Positions 19,201 through 29,563 of a stretch of 64,000 nt of DNA are shown piece after piece. Source of the stretch: Stentor roeselii (lineage: Eukaryota; Ciliophora; Heterotrichea; Heterotrichida; Stentoridae); assembly GCA_006503475.1 (NCBI GenBank), contig RSEH01000154.1, forward strand, positions 1 to 64,000. The letters are read 5' to 3'. Made by a program: the position numbers and the translations under genes. The number at the start of each line of letters is the position of its first letter. The stretch's first letter is position 1. The notes under the pieces were generated by a model. That model had not been told where the DNA came from, made no database searches, and saw nothing but the letters and a program-made list of their open reading frames with translations.

Positions 19201-20746
19201 TAGAGAAAAAATTTTTCCATATCTTGTTAATGTTTTTCCTTCACTTATGAATGTTATTCAGAATTTTGAAGACCAAAATATTGAAGAAAAAGAGGAATTT
19301 TTGAAAGGGGATCTTGATGTGAAGGATTTAGAAAATACTGATGAACAGAGGGTACTGGATAAATATTTACAATCTTCTAAACCTATAGAGCAGAATTTGA
19401 ATGTTGTGAAGAAAATAAATCAACAAAAGGAAAAGAAGCGAATATGCTCATCATTTCTTGATTACTTGTCTTTATGTTTTTATTGTTTTTTCAGGGTTTT
19501 GATCAGTTGCTTTGGAAAAATATTATATTCCTGTTTCAATAATCTACACAAAATCCCTGAATACACAAATATAAACCAAATGACAAGCCAATTATTTTCT
19601 CCAAATGAGATACCATCATGGGAAAATCTATGCAAACTAATATCATCTAAATTCGAAGAAATTGATGCAGAAGCTCGTAAAAACCATGCAAAAATGACCG
19701 TTTTCCTCAGCATAAACCTAACAAACGCCTTCGCAATTCTAGAGCACTTATTAGACCTGTACAGTTTCTCATCAATAAGTCTTTTAAAAGAAATAGGCTG
19801 GTTTGATGAGAATCCATTATCTGAAGTAAGCCAACTAATAATGGCCTTCAACAAATATTGGCTGCAAACTTTTTGGACCTGTTTTATCTGCAGCTTAATT
19901 TTTGTAATTTTACTAATCCCAGCATTAAAACTGATAAAACAAAATCGATTTGGCTTAGAATATGATTTTACAGTAGCCAAATTTCCTTCACCTAACTTTT
20001 TCTTAAGCAGGTTAATTGGATTATTCGGTAACAGTTTTTATTTGACTGTGATGTGTGCAATGTTGAGTTCTTTTTCATGTATCAATGAAGATGACTCTTG
20101 GAAATTAATGAGAAGTCCGAATATTGAATGCTTTTCAGCTGATCATCTGCCTTATTTTCTGATATCGATACTTACTATTATTGTTTATTATCCAGCAGCG
20201 ACATTAGTATTGCCGAGTATTTCATATCAAGATAAAGTTCTAGATATTAAATATGATACTACTTACTTGGTACTTGAGTCACAGGGAAAGATTCTTATAG
20301 CAGCCGTAGCTGTTTTTTTTAATAAGGAAAAATATATCTGGATTATGTTAGTTGTTTCTGTTTTGGTCTCTGTTTTACTGTTTTTTACTTGTTTGAAGAT
20401 GAAACCATGTCTTGTTCAGTCTTATAATTTGTGGAAAACTGGAGGGTTTTTAGTACCTGCATGGATTGGTTGCTGCTCTTTGGTTAAGTTGTATACTCAG
20501 GATGATTTCTTTAGCTTTTGGTTACTTGTTGCGGGTCTTGGAGGTATTTTAAGTGCTTTGATTTTCTTGTATGGTAAATTTTATGGATGTCGAAGAAGGC
20601 GAAGAACTCGCATTCAGAAGAAAATGTTGGAAGAGCAGGTAAATATTAGTAAAATCAAGGGGTCTCAGAAAGTTTCTAAATTGAATGATACTGTTGTTCC
20701 TGAAGTTTATAATGATAGCAAGAGTTCTATGAAAATAACAACTTGA
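16205..20746 (+). CDS. Giant multipass membrane protein (1513 residues), unknown function
   Basis: A single open frame without introns. Residues about 35-545 contain some 14 hydrophobic spans; about 570-690 four more; about 690-1100 is a long charged cytoplasmic block; and about 1115-1470 has some eight further spans, followed by a basic tail with a Cys-Arg cluster (YGCRRRRRTR). This gives roughly 26 spans in three blocks. Within the cytoplasmic block, residues about 915-980 (MNLSDLRQFVSLSG to INFEVFLEKVL) resemble a degenerate EF-hand pair, suggesting calcium or conformational sensing. I find no channel pore, transporter or GPCR signature. Ciliates have many large membrane proteins of unknown role, and this looks like one of those. 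ATG 16205 follows CTATAATA. Confidence 0.85.
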   Translation: MNDQGKEEVIPVTLENNSLKKFLKNHFNYPFTRLEYFSIFFIQFLGICNCIIFNRYLEFSSVKSNSKRYSLIMTLSSISPVLGFFGLITWKLSQGLYMNMIILPLLILIPSIILLVLILKELSFEYLELTVTCVFFLVSIIGFQILKLIRRKVQEIVGRNNGEILAMVLVICCNLLFNLLVYALVLYQDSGNEVIIKFAAGTWIIILIILCVVLHLVVFKKQPNNIQALKDEILMNYNHSIKVQIILHENPEVFSGRNEGFFQSHGHFIASLGIFIPFLSVQIWLISILSDFKAGRYPNSIFYLSMFYVIVSPLFLFTGIAFSSCKLIVHDKYLVILVFFALFPTIFVEWLSFYLCSFEGTYYLGLVLGIGFPAALVFWLFMATIFQYHKKTFQYLSSICCLIFVLPFGLVLPFSYAGGMNQMTLWVTDGALLSFGIVFMSFWVFQVLIVVNKQICSLIRVISRFHIEDLSLCLYCYSFLLGYSLIVWMTFKRINIKSDWKAGLLFESFLILGLILLSSLFTQRLELHQKDEEIPEENITEIIFSQSKQLSKIQSLKQKQKKKYQLILTLFSIFLILTISITLLLSNPFKSSELSGKIFMIGGFISLLVFLILIELKHFLKQFGQSVISFILGYCWLFCFIPLTVIIPVSLGSASTEAEQQKIISWSIGIILLIFMIGVSILSITFNLLLKKLEYEKIAKFCCLYVQEVLHFHGMKSSLIDLRDIYDCFFHTSADAIEKVLLAQHVYSYRKLEENEKDDCIELINIKKISRIKNLQSDNGQEDENGLKISDICRKMCRKRKGTIFQEAKLLPDELGDIINEQHEPKNNENNELTTNIFQQKFESKKESEILTENKNEFEANHHVKLELISALKLKKKKKLVLQNSPELKKIIENLNIRLMWTKAVFAKFSNGMISKDGEAWMNLSDLRQFVSLSGLQDIIDNAVVDILFVKITKRYYMDTNSITHRKINFEVFLEKVLPELLTLANAKIKIIQTQEDLIREKIFPYLVNVFPSLMNVIQNFEDQNIEEKEEFLKGDLDVKDLENTDEQRVLDKYLQSSKPIEQNLNVVKKINQQKEKKRICSSFLDYLSLCFYCFFRVLISCFGKILYSCFNNLHKIPEYTNINQMTSQLFSPNEIPSWENLCKLISSKFEEIDAEARKNHAKMTVFLSINLTNAFAILEHLLDLYSFSSISLLKEIGWFDENPLSEVSQLIMAFNKYWLQTFWTCFICSLIFVILLIPALKLIKQNRFGLEYDFTVAKFPSPNFFLSRLIGLFGNSFYLTVMCAMLSSFSCINEDDSWKLMRSPNIECFSADHLPYFLISILTIIVYYPAATLVLPSISYQDKVLDIKYDTTYLVLESQGKILIAAVAVFFNKEKYIWIMLVVSVLVSVLLFFTCLKMKPCLVQSYNLWKTGGFLVPAWIGCCSLVKLYTQDDFFSFWLLVAGLGGILSALIFLYGKFYGCRRRRRTRIQKKMLEEQVNISKIKGSQKVSKLNDTVVPEVYNDSKSSMKITT

Positions 20747-21051
20747 GTAGATAGTTTAATTAGATTTTGATTATCTAAAAATTTCAATTTTTTAATATTT
20801 GGAATATGAATAAGGAAAAAATATTCGAATATGAAAAAAAAACAATATTGTAATAGACTTCAGTAATTCAGTTAATAAACAAGAAGCAGTTAAAGGTGAA
20901 TTATTAATCTTCAACCTCCAGAAGTTGAAATAAAAAAGCTCTTTTAGTAAGAATTATTAAAAATCAATACAAAAATTGAAATTATAATAAATAAACTAAT
21001 GACTAATGATGAAAAATATTGAGCTTATTGTGTGTGATATAATTATAAAAT

Positions 21052-21199
21052 AATTAGGATATTATATACATGGAAGAATAAATCGGTACAATATTTTAAG
21101 AAATCTTAAACAAAGGCCAAATTTTAATTAGGATATTATATACATAGAAGAATAAATCGGTACAATATTTTAAGTAATCTTAAACAAAGGTCAAATTTT
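21052..21199. repeat. Two-copy tandem repeat, unit 74 bp
   Basis: Copies 21052-21125 and 21126-21199 are directly adjacent, equal in length and differ at three positions only (71 of 74 identical). Each begins AATTAGGATATTATATACAT. The close identity implies a recent duplication. Confidence 0.93.
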
Positions 21200-21873
21200 A
21201 AATGATCAAAAAGCATTTAATTGCGAAAAGATTGTTAATTATTAAGTTTATTGACTGAATTAATTAGAGAAATCTTTTGTCATCATAATAAAGAAATAAA
21301 ATTCAAGCTTGAAATTAATGAAAATCTTGCAATTATTGGATGATAAATATATCAAGTATGCCTCTATTTTCTTAAATTAGGATAAGTAAAATAACGGAAG
21401 ATTTTAAATTGATGCTTATAGTGTATAAGGTAGTCATAATTCAAAAATATAAATTTGAATTTTAGAAGATGACAAAGTAATTCAAATTAAGGATGCAAAT
21501 TATAGAAATTACCTGAAAACGAGCTTATTGTAGGTAGGTGGTCAATAGTTTATTTTCAATCAGATGATCTTAAAACCATAATTATCATTCAAATGTATCA
21601 AAGGGATAAATTTTTTCTACTTTATAAAAAATTTGATCTTCATGATAAACCTTTACTTATAAATATATCATTTTTCATTATAATATATAAAACAATCACT
21701 AAAATTTTATCAATCTATCGAAGTCGAATGTTTTATCACGGGATTCTTTGGAATATTTAAAAAAGATATTAAATTAGGCAGAATTCAAATGAAGCATTTG
21801 ATTTTTCTAACGTTGTAAGAGCACCTTCGATGATGAGGTTAAAATACGAAAATGAGGAATTTTTTTCCAGATG

Positions 21874-22006
21874 TTAATAAATTAAATATCTGTTATTTAG
21901 ACATGAAGAAGCTTAAGAATTCGAAAATTTTAAAAAGCTATTAATAAATCAAATATCTGTTATTTAAACACGAAGAAGCTTACGAATTCGAAAAATTTAA
22001 AAAATA
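21874..22006. repeat. Two-copy tandem repeat, unit about 67 bp
   Basis: Copies 21874-21940 and 21941-22006 share TTAATAAAT, AAATATCTGTTATTTA and GAAGAAGCTTA, with about six differences. It is the second such duplication within 1 kb. Confidence 0.88.
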
Positions 22007-22273
22007 AGACTTTATATGACTAGAGAGATTTGCAGACTTAGTAAATTCCCTAATTCTTATAATATAATATCGCCAGTTATTTAAGTAAATATGTCATTAA
22101 TCTAATTTATCCTATAAAAAATTTCGATATTTTTAAGAGAAAATTTCAATCATTTTACCTAAATCAAGGTTATAGTTTAGAAAACTATTCTTCCTTTTGA
22201 TTCCCTTCAAAACTTCAAAATTATCTAGAATATCAAGTTATAAACCATTATAAAATACTTTCTTTATATAAAA

Positions 22274-23368
22274 ATGACTGAAAGCAGAGAATCTAAGTCT
22301 TCATCAGAAATTCCAAAGAATTTAACTAGAAATATTCCAAGATCGCATCATTCAAAATACCCAGAATCAAGTCTAAACGAACCAATTCACGACATTCAAA
22401 ATCAAAGTTCAAATGTAAATAACCGAAAATCCTTAGAACCGAAAAAAAATCTCGGCCAAATAAAGATCGGTGATGACCAAGACTTAAGCATGATCCCGTT
22501 TACCCAAAAAGAAGACAACTACAATTATATTAATCTTATAGTCAGGCGAAATCAACTTTCATTATCTTCTAATTATATCAAGAAACAAAAAAGTAATAGT
22601 GAAATGCTTGCTGATTATCTAAATCTTCATACCAGACCTAAGAATATCGACTTATCTGCAAGCTATAGTCTTAAAAGTATATCGATGTTCTTCAACGATA
22701 TTTTAATCCAGAATCATTCTGAAGACAATATCTTCGAACGAAAAATCGGTTTCTTAGAATTACTTAAAAATTGTTTTTTAAGAAGGAAAAATGTTAAAAT
22801 ATTGAATCATGAGGTCGAAAGTAACTTGGTTAAACTTTTTAATTATTGTAAGAAGGATTTTGGAATTATGCCTGAACTTAGCTTATTATATGGACTGAAT
22901 CTAACAGTTTTCGGAAATGACGAACTTTTGATATCTAAAGATTTCTGTGAGAAACTTGGATGCTTTCAATTTGACGATCCTAATTACATACCTTGTCAAG
23001 AGTTATTTACGGATTTCGCGATAGGAGTGGTTCTTCATCAGTATTACTTAATCACTGAAAACCGAGATTTGATGGAAAAATTTTATTATAAAAATGGAAA
23101 TTTTCAAAATTCCCAGATTTTGATGAGAAAATGTTTTAAATTACTGAAAAATTCCAAGTTACAGGTCATGTTTTCTAATGTGCAAGATGTCAAATCTGAT
23201 CAGCCTTATAGAATTTTTTTTGATTTCTTTACTAAAGTTCTTAAAAAGTTCTTTGAAATAGCTCACGTTAAGTCTGAGAGAAAGAGAATTAAAATCACGA
23301 TTAAAGAATCTTTGATAGAACTAGAGACTAGTTTACGTAATGAGAGTTTACAAGAACTAATCAATTGA
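22274..23368 (+). CDS. Unknown 364-residue cytosolic protein
   Basis: Residues 1-130 are polar, rich in Ser, Asn and Lys, and probably disordered. Residues about 135-355 form a compact, mostly helical domain with alternating hydrophobic and charged stretches (for example FLELLKNCFLRRKN, LVKLFNYCKKDFG, ELFTDFAIGVVLHQYYL). There is no membrane span and no signal peptide. I do not recognise the fold; Cys residues do not form a zinc pattern. The start follows TATATAAAA directly. Intergenic DNA of more than 1.5 kb on both sides gives no functional context. Confidence 0.75.
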   Translation: MTESRESKSSSEIPKNLTRNIPRSHHSKYPESSLNEPIHDIQNQSSNVNNRKSLEPKKNLGQIKIGDDQDLSMIPFTQKEDNYNYINLIVRRNQLSLSSNYIKKQKSNSEMLADYLNLHTRPKNIDLSASYSLKSISMFFNDILIQNHSEDNIFERKIGFLELLKNCFLRRKNVKILNHEVESNLVKLFNYCKKDFGIMPELSLLYGLNLTVFGNDELLISKDFCEKLGCFQFDDPNYIPCQELFTDFAIGVVLHQYYLITENRDLMEKFYYKNGNFQNSQILMRKCFKLLKNSKLQVMFSNVQDVKSDQPYRIFFDFFTKVLKKFFEIAHVKSERKRIKITIKESLIELETSLRNESLQELIN

Positions 23369-25038
23369 GCAAACTTAAGTGTTGATAATCCATTATTTAA
23401 AGTATATATAATTCTAATTCTTATGAAATAACAATAATTTCTATTCTTCTTCATATTGTTGAATGAATAAACAATCTTTTGTTTGATTTGTGATATAAAG
23501 TATTAAGAAATTACACTGATTAGTTTTTGATATTCTTCGAGGATTTAATCCGATGAAAAACATTTAAGAAAGTTGGTTTATATTAATAATTAGAGATATC
23601 TTAGTCATTTGTAAATATTAATTTTTTAGTCCTATAGTCTAATTAATCCTGACTATAAAAAAGCATAATTTACTTAGATATCGAATATTAAATTTGTTAT
23701 AATAAAAAGTAATAAGAACTTGGATATTCATTCAGAATAATACATATATCAACACATCTCAACTGTATTAATTATAAACTATTAAAATTTTATAACTTAT
23801 ACTTTCATAATTTGATTAAATGAATGTTTTTAGAGTAACAGATTTAGTCTTACTATCAGAAGGATGATTAGAAGTTCTTAATCTCTAACAAGGCTTGACT
23901 GGGAGTTTTATATTCTTCGAAATCAAACTACCTAATTTATTTCTATTCTAATCATCATCTGAATTCCAATAATGGAAAAACTTGAAGCTAATGATTAGTA
24001 TAATATATCAACTCAATCAGCTCATCTTATAAACTTAAATATTGAAATTTTAATAGCAGTGACTAAGAATAGTAATTTAATTAAGACTTATGACAAGAGA
24101 TTGAAATTCTTGAATCTGGATACTTATTCTTTAGTAAGTTTAGAAAACTTAAAAAAGTTTTTCCAAATCTTTGGTGATGAAAATACCAAGTGAAATATAG
24201 ATATTCTTTTAATCTTTGAATAAATATCGTTTTCTTATTCGAATTTAAAAGATTATGTATTAAAATGTGATATATTTCACATTAAAGATTGAAATTGCTG
24301 CTTTGTTTTTTCGAAAAGCAGTCATTATTTTCTAATGATTTGATTTAGTCAATATGTGAAAATGAAGAATTAATTTATCCATGCTTTATAAGAAAGAATG
24401 TTTAGATTTTATATATTAAGCTAATATAATTACATTTTTGTTATTGCCAAGCAAATAAGGAATCAAAGCTTTTCTTCTTTAGTGGTATTTTGAGAAAATG
24501 AGAGATAAGATTTCTGATGAAATATTTGAACAATTAATACTCATAAAATTAATATCTTTATCAAATGAAAAAAAAAATTTTCCTAGAGTCTTATTTATTG
24601 TTTTATCGAAGTAATCGACAAGGAAAATATTAAATCATTTAAATTATGATCTATATCTTCAAATAAATCATATTTTTCTTATACAATATACAATTTAAAT
24701 GTATAATTACCTTAATAGTCTTCGATATAATTTAAATAATATAATACCCGGCTATTCTAGTCAATGATTTCAATCTTGTAATTGCTAAAACTTACCCCAA
24801 TCATCCAATTATCAAAAACTGAAAACCCTTAGTCTAAATCCCAAAAAATACATATTCAATAAATAATCCATCAAGACACTAAAAAAGCTAAAAAAACTCC
24901 CATTCTTATTTCAGATCCAACCCAAATAAAAAAAATCCATAATCTTTAAAAATCCAATCACACAAAAAACCCAATCACCAAGAATTCACTTCCAACTCCT
25001 TTTGTTCCATAAGTTTCCTTCAATCACATAAATCCATC
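23369..25038. other. AT-rich intergenic stretch
   Basis: 1.7 kb with no supported gene. A run at about 23971-24190 looks protein-like, but its 69-codon open length is what chance gives in DNA this AT-rich. The last 200 bp before 25039 turn C/A-rich and G-poor, like other leaders here. Confidence 0.5.
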
Positions 25039-25788
25039 ATGGCATCTCAATCTGACCCAAGGCCGTCATCTCCAAATGCAGAAAAATTCGACGAACTTCA
25101 AAAAATTTGCCGCATTTGTTTCGAAGTCGCGACAGCAAACAACCCAATAAAATCTCCATGTTCTTGCAATGGTTCTGTGAAATACGTGCACGATGAATGC
25201 CTCAAGAAGTGGATTCTCTTTATGAAAAAAGACTCAAAAAGCTTCAAATGCGATTTATGCAAAGACTCTATGAATATACAGATAAAATTTAAATGTGTGA
25301 TTTCGTTTCAAAGGTTAAAATCTGAGATAATTAAAATCCTGATATTTCCTTTGATTTTGATTCTGTTGAATTGTTTTATTATAATTATCCTTTGTTTTTT
25401 TTATGAATCAACAACTGACCCGAAGGTTCCTGTTGTTGCAAAGATTTATATTTTGCTTTTTTTTGTTTCTTGCATTATAATGAATGTAAAGATTACAAGG
25501 GGATTATTTTCTGCTGTCAAAAATGGATGTTTCGAGAGGAAGATTAATAGTTGGATATTATTTAACAAGAAAAATAAGGAGAATCTTGATGTTACTGTTT
25601 TAAGTGAAAGTAAGCAAATGGTTCAGGGGTCTTTTAGAGATCTAAATGATTTTCAGGCTTTGCAAGATACTTCAGATCGCATTGGGTTTAATAGTAAAGA
25701 GATTTTGAAAATTGATCATGAAGGTTTGGAGATGAAAGGAAAATATGTTCCTTGTTGTAGGAACAATAACTTAGTTCAAGATTTATAA
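25039..25788 (+). CDS. MARCH-type RING-CH membrane E3 ligase, copy 1
   Basis: 249 residues. Residues 24-74 are a RING-CH (C4HC3) domain: C24, C27, C41, C43, H51, C54, C71, C74, with the typical SPCSCNGS and VHDECLKKW. Two membrane spans follow at about 98-122 and 133-152. A Lys-rich cytosolic tail ends the protein. This is the standard MARCH layout, in which the RING ubiquitinates membrane proteins to direct their endocytosis or turnover. The gene faces its paralogue at 26107-26868: the two stop codons point towards each other 318 bp apart, so the pair is an inverted duplication. Confidence 0.92.
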   Translation: MASQSDPRPSSPNAEKFDELQKICRICFEVATANNPIKSPCSCNGSVKYVHDECLKKWILFMKKDSKSFKCDLCKDSMNIQIKFKCVISFQRLKSEIIKILIFPLILILLNCFIIIILCFFYESTTDPKVPVVAKIYILLFFVSCIIMNVKITRGLFSAVKNGCFERKINSWILFNKKNKENLDVTVLSESKQMVQGSFRDLNDFQALQDTSDRIGFNSKEILKIDHEGLEMKGKYVPCCRNNNLVQDL

Positions 25789-26106
25789 TTTAGTATTAGA
25801 AATCAATTCATGGATTATAAAATTTACTTTAATTACAATTTTGAATGATCTTATAGCATTTGATATAGCTATTTGAAAAGTGGTTTTCTTATTAATTTTA
25901 TTTGCTTGATAATATCATTTAAGAGATCTATTCAATCATTAAAATACCATTCTTTAACTGTCCTTATTTGACCACAATCATTTATATTACCTCAACTATA
26001 ATAACAATGACAATGAAATATCCTTGAATTATGATATAGCCATGAATATTTATATAATAATTCATATCTTTATCTTTTAAACTAAAATCAAATAATCTAA
26101 GCTAAC
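25789..26106. other. Spacer between the convergent MARCH genes
   Basis: 318 bp of AT-rich DNA holding both 3' ends. No other signal seen. Confidence 0.5.
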
Positions 26107-26868
26107 TTAAACACCTTCTTTTTGAATAGTCGGAGAAGGACACTCAGTAATTCCACTCTCAAGTCTATCTCTAATTTTAAATACAATATCCTTCCCTCCA
26201 CAACAATCCTCCACAACCTGAGAATCCTCAAGTTTTCCACAATCATCCTTCACATCTTTAATCCCTTCACCAGCCTTTCCTCCAGTTTCATTTAAAATAG
26301 TATAATCAAGGCACTCAATTTTCCTTTTATCAAAAATTTTCCAAGAAACAATTTTCTTCTGAAAGCATCCTTTTTTAAAAGCTTGAAAAAGATTCCACAA
26401 AATGACCAAGTCAATAACAATACAAGAAATCAAAATAAGCAGGACATAAGCCTTCGCGAAAGATGAAATCTTTGGATTAGTGAAAGATTTACTCAAGAAA
26501 ATGACGATAAGGACTATGAAGTTGCTGAAAATAAAAAAAATGATAGGAAGCAGGATGATTTTTAGAATTTCATATTTGAGTCTTTTACAGGAAAAAACTA
26601 ACTGAGAGCTAAATTCCATCTTCAGGCGTGCTTTACATAAGTCGCATTTGAAATTTGATGGGTCTTTCTCCATCATGAGAATCCACTTCTTGAGGCACTG
26701 CTCGTGGATGTATTTTATTGAACCACTGCAACTACATGGAGACGTGATTGGGTTGTTTGGAGACCCAACGTCAAGACATATACGGCAGAATTCTTTTGGG
26801 TCTTCTGATGTTTTATCTAAGTTTTGGAACTTTGATGGAGTCTTGGTCTGGGAGTTTTCAGATTCCAT
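26107..26868 (-). CDS. MARCH-type RING-CH membrane E3 ligase, copy 2
   Basis: 253 residues from ATG 26868 (MESENS). The frame runs 12 codons further upstream but only from a non-ATG codon, and MESENS corresponds to MASQSD of copy 1. The RING-CH domain has the same C4HC3 pattern (CRICLDVG, SPCSCSGS, IHEQCLKKW, CDLC). Two membrane spans follow, with matching polar residues and a closely related juxtamembrane segment (FKKGCFQKKIVSW against VKNGCFERKINSW in copy 1). The tail diverges, being Cys- and Asp-rich here. It should act on membrane cargo; the divergent tail suggests a different partner. Confidence 0.92.
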   Translation of the reverse strand: MESENSQTKTPSKFQNLDKTSEDPKEFCRICLDVGSPNNPITSPCSCSGSIKYIHEQCLKKWILMMEKDPSNFKCDLCKARLKMEFSSQLVFSCKRLKYEILKIILLPIIFFIFSNFIVLIVIFLSKSFTNPKISSFAKAYVLLILISCIVIDLVILWNLFQAFKKGCFQKKIVSWKIFDKRKIECLDYTILNETGGKAGEGIKDVKDDCGKLEDSQVVEDCCGGKDIVFKIRDRLESGITECPSPTIQKEGV

Positions 26869-28019
26869 GAATATTATTATTGGATTTGATTGATTATTAT
26901 ACAAGCTGAAATCTTGTTAATTTTAGTATTTAGGGGTTTTTAGGATGGGTTGAATTTTAGATATTTTTTTATTTTAGAGGGTTGTGGGTTGAGGGGTTGT
27001 CATTCTTGTGATTTTTAAATGAATTTTGGATTTATCTGGGTTCTTATTGTTTATTACTTGTTTTTTGAGTATTATAGAAAGATTTTCAAATAATATTATG
27101 TAATGAATTAATAAATATGTTTGACTTTTATATGTTTTTGGATAACATCTTTAGCTTTTGTTTGATTAATAAGTACTTAAGCTATGGATTTGAATTATAT
27201 TCTGAATTTTTTTAAAGGATTAGGATAGTTTAGAGTCGAATATACGATATATAAGCTTTTCGTTGAACAAACTCGAATTTCGATATTTGATTATTTCTAA
27301 ATCGTCTTTTTGTTTATTGGATTGTCTTACTACGAAGACTTGAACACTATGGTAATAACTTTTGACATATTTGATCAAAGTTCACTCATCATTCCTCAGA
27401 AAGAAAAACCATAGAGCCAGAACTGCTAGATATAAAATTTTACTTACTTTGATTTAATTGGATGTGTAAATATGATTAAAACTTAAATCTCGTAAACTTA
27501 GCAGTGATAATATGAAGAATTAGAAAACTGATGCTATTTGTGTTAATAAATTTATTAATATATATAATTATCACATATCTAGACTCTATCTATTTATCTA
27601 AACTATTTGATGATTGTTTACAATTTAATTAATTCTTAAAGAATCATTCTTTGCATCTCAAAATTATCTTGAGGTTTTTCTATGATTAACTCGTAGAAAA
27701 TTCTCAATCAAATTATTTCTCAGAGATATTTATCCAAAAATATCCACCTTCATATACATTAAAAGTAATTGAATTTAATAATTAGAAGAGAATCAAATAG
27801 TGAACTTAAAAAATTTGAAAGAATCATCAATCAAGTAAAATCTTCTGTTAATAAACAAGTTTCCAATTCACAAATCACTAAACAAATTTCTACTAATTAA
27901 TGGATAGATTACAATATATGCTTGAAAAAAGGACTTTGATTGCATTTACCCTTTAAAATAATTCTATTTTTATCTAAGAGCTCATTTATATCATCATGGT
28001 CAAAGAGATTTTTATTCAT
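26869..28019. other. Intergenic stretch, C/A-rich leader then AT-rich DNA
   Basis: Next to MARCH copy 2 (about 26905-27010) the gene strand is C/A-rich and G-poor, the promoter-like composition seen elsewhere. The rest is AT-rich without a supported frame. Confidence 0.45.
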
Positions 28020-29318
28020 ATTCGTTCTTAGTGTAACGAACTTCAGCTTTTATCTATTTGATGGACTATTATTTTTACAGCTTCTTTCGCTTGGTTAAGT
28101 TTCCCATTTTTAGATAAAGCCTTTTTAAATCATTCTAAGAGGAGCTCGAGTGAAGGCTACTTTGAGCTTTTTTGGCTTTCTCTGTTTTAAGAAACTAGCA
28201 TAGAGCAAATGCCACCTCAAACACGTTCCTTTGATTTTATCGCTTCTTCCAGTAACTATTTGAAGAGGGTTCCTCATGTTTCAAGCAGGTACTCGATTAA
28301 ACAAACTTTTACTCGTTCCAATTTGATAGCATTGATAAATCTTCTTTTTTTTTAAACAACATAAATCTTCTATATCCTGAATGATTCTTTCGTTTTATCA
28401 ATTAACTGAGTGATTCTTTGAGTGATCCTAATATCTTTAACAAGTAAAATATTCTTTGATATGTGCCTCGGATGGTTCTTTTAATCATGTAAGAGAGAGC
28501 TTTCTTGAATTTTTCGAAAGAATATTATCGATTATTGCAACTTGCTTGATTTTATTAGCATAACCTCCCAAATCTTATTTACTTTTTTCAATTTTTCTAG
28601 TCAAGATTTGAGCAGCTCCTTGTTTTTATTAGGTCCACCAATTAATTTTTAATCTTATTAAAAATCCTATTCCAACTTCCCTTTATTCCAAGGTACAGAA
28701 ATTAAATTCTATAGTAAATAGAAAATATCGGATTCTATTACTTTTAATGATTACTAGTCTTTTGAATTTATGACTTGAATATAAAAAGTTTTAGTTTTTT
28801 TTGAAGATTATTTGAACTTTCTTTGTTTTATCGAAAATTTTAAGTTCTTTGATCTTCATCAGCTCTTCAATTCACTTCTCAAACTATCCTTCTTTATGTC
28901 TTTTCATTTGCAGCAGCCTCTAAAATGCTTTTTCCCTGATTTGTGAGACTTTCCTCGATTCTTGTTCTTTTAGTCGAAATTTTTCTAAATTTTCTGGACT
29001 TTGAAGCGATTTCTCACTTTTTAAGTTTTATTAAATTGGTCTTTCTCGTTCTGCTAGCTGGGGCGGGCTAAAGTCGAAAGAGTCGTAAGGGTTGGAATAG
29101 ATTTGGACTGAGCTCATCTTTCAGTTGGCTTCGCTCATCTGGTAAGGTCCTGGTTTCTTCCTTCTTGCACTGTTTGCTGAGAGCACTGCCCTTGTGGAAT
29201 GATTCGCTGCAATAACTAAAGCGAAATTTGAAGCCTCATTCTTTGCAGATTGATTGGATAATTTTTTTCTCTGTATTTCAATCTGCTTAAGGACATCATT
29301 GGAAGTTAGGCTTTTCAT
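28020..29318 (-). pseudogene. Probable decayed host gene, Lys/Glu-rich coiled-coil type
   Basis: From ATG 29318 the minus strand reads 65 codons of normal composition (MKSLTSNDVLKQIEIQRKK...) to a TGA at 29121-29123. The same frame continues with MSSVQIYSNPYDSFDFSPPQ, whose DNA is nearly half G+C, then an E/K/R-rich helical stretch to about 28800. It is interrupted by TAA TAA, TAG, TAG and TGA, with no frameshift in that part. From about 28700 to 28020 coding-like pieces appear in a shifted frame (for example NGKLNQAKEAVKIIVHQ). No GT-AG intron of 15-16 nt can remove these stops. The first 65 codons may still be a small functional gene. Recognition rests on composition and frame persistence, not on a known domain. 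Confidence 0.42.
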
Positions 29319-29563
29319 TGTTTTTTGTTTGATTTGAATTTCAGATATTTTGGAAACAGCTTTTTAAAAGTAGAGATATCAGGTCAAGATCTAGATAAAG
29401 TGAGAATTATTATTTTGGATAGTTTTAATTAAGCATCTGGATGGGGTGAAAGTGGGTTTCATTATATCAGTAGACAAAACAATATTCCAAATCTTTATTA
29501 ATCCTCATATCAAACCCTTCAAACCCTTCAAAAACACTAATCTCCAAACCGACTAAAAATAAA

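Larger units (their letters stand above)
20747..22273. other. AT-rich intergenic stretch with two local tandem duplications
   Basis: 1.5 kb without a coding frame I can support. It contains two separate two-copy tandem repeats (listed individually) and is otherwise AT-rich single-copy DNA. Confidence 0.55.

Noticed and set aside
23820-24240. Coding-like run starting MEKLEAND near 23971, flanked by TAG and TGA
   Set aside because: A 69-codon open stretch is expected several times by chance in this much AT-rich DNA; no domain and no frame persistence beyond it.
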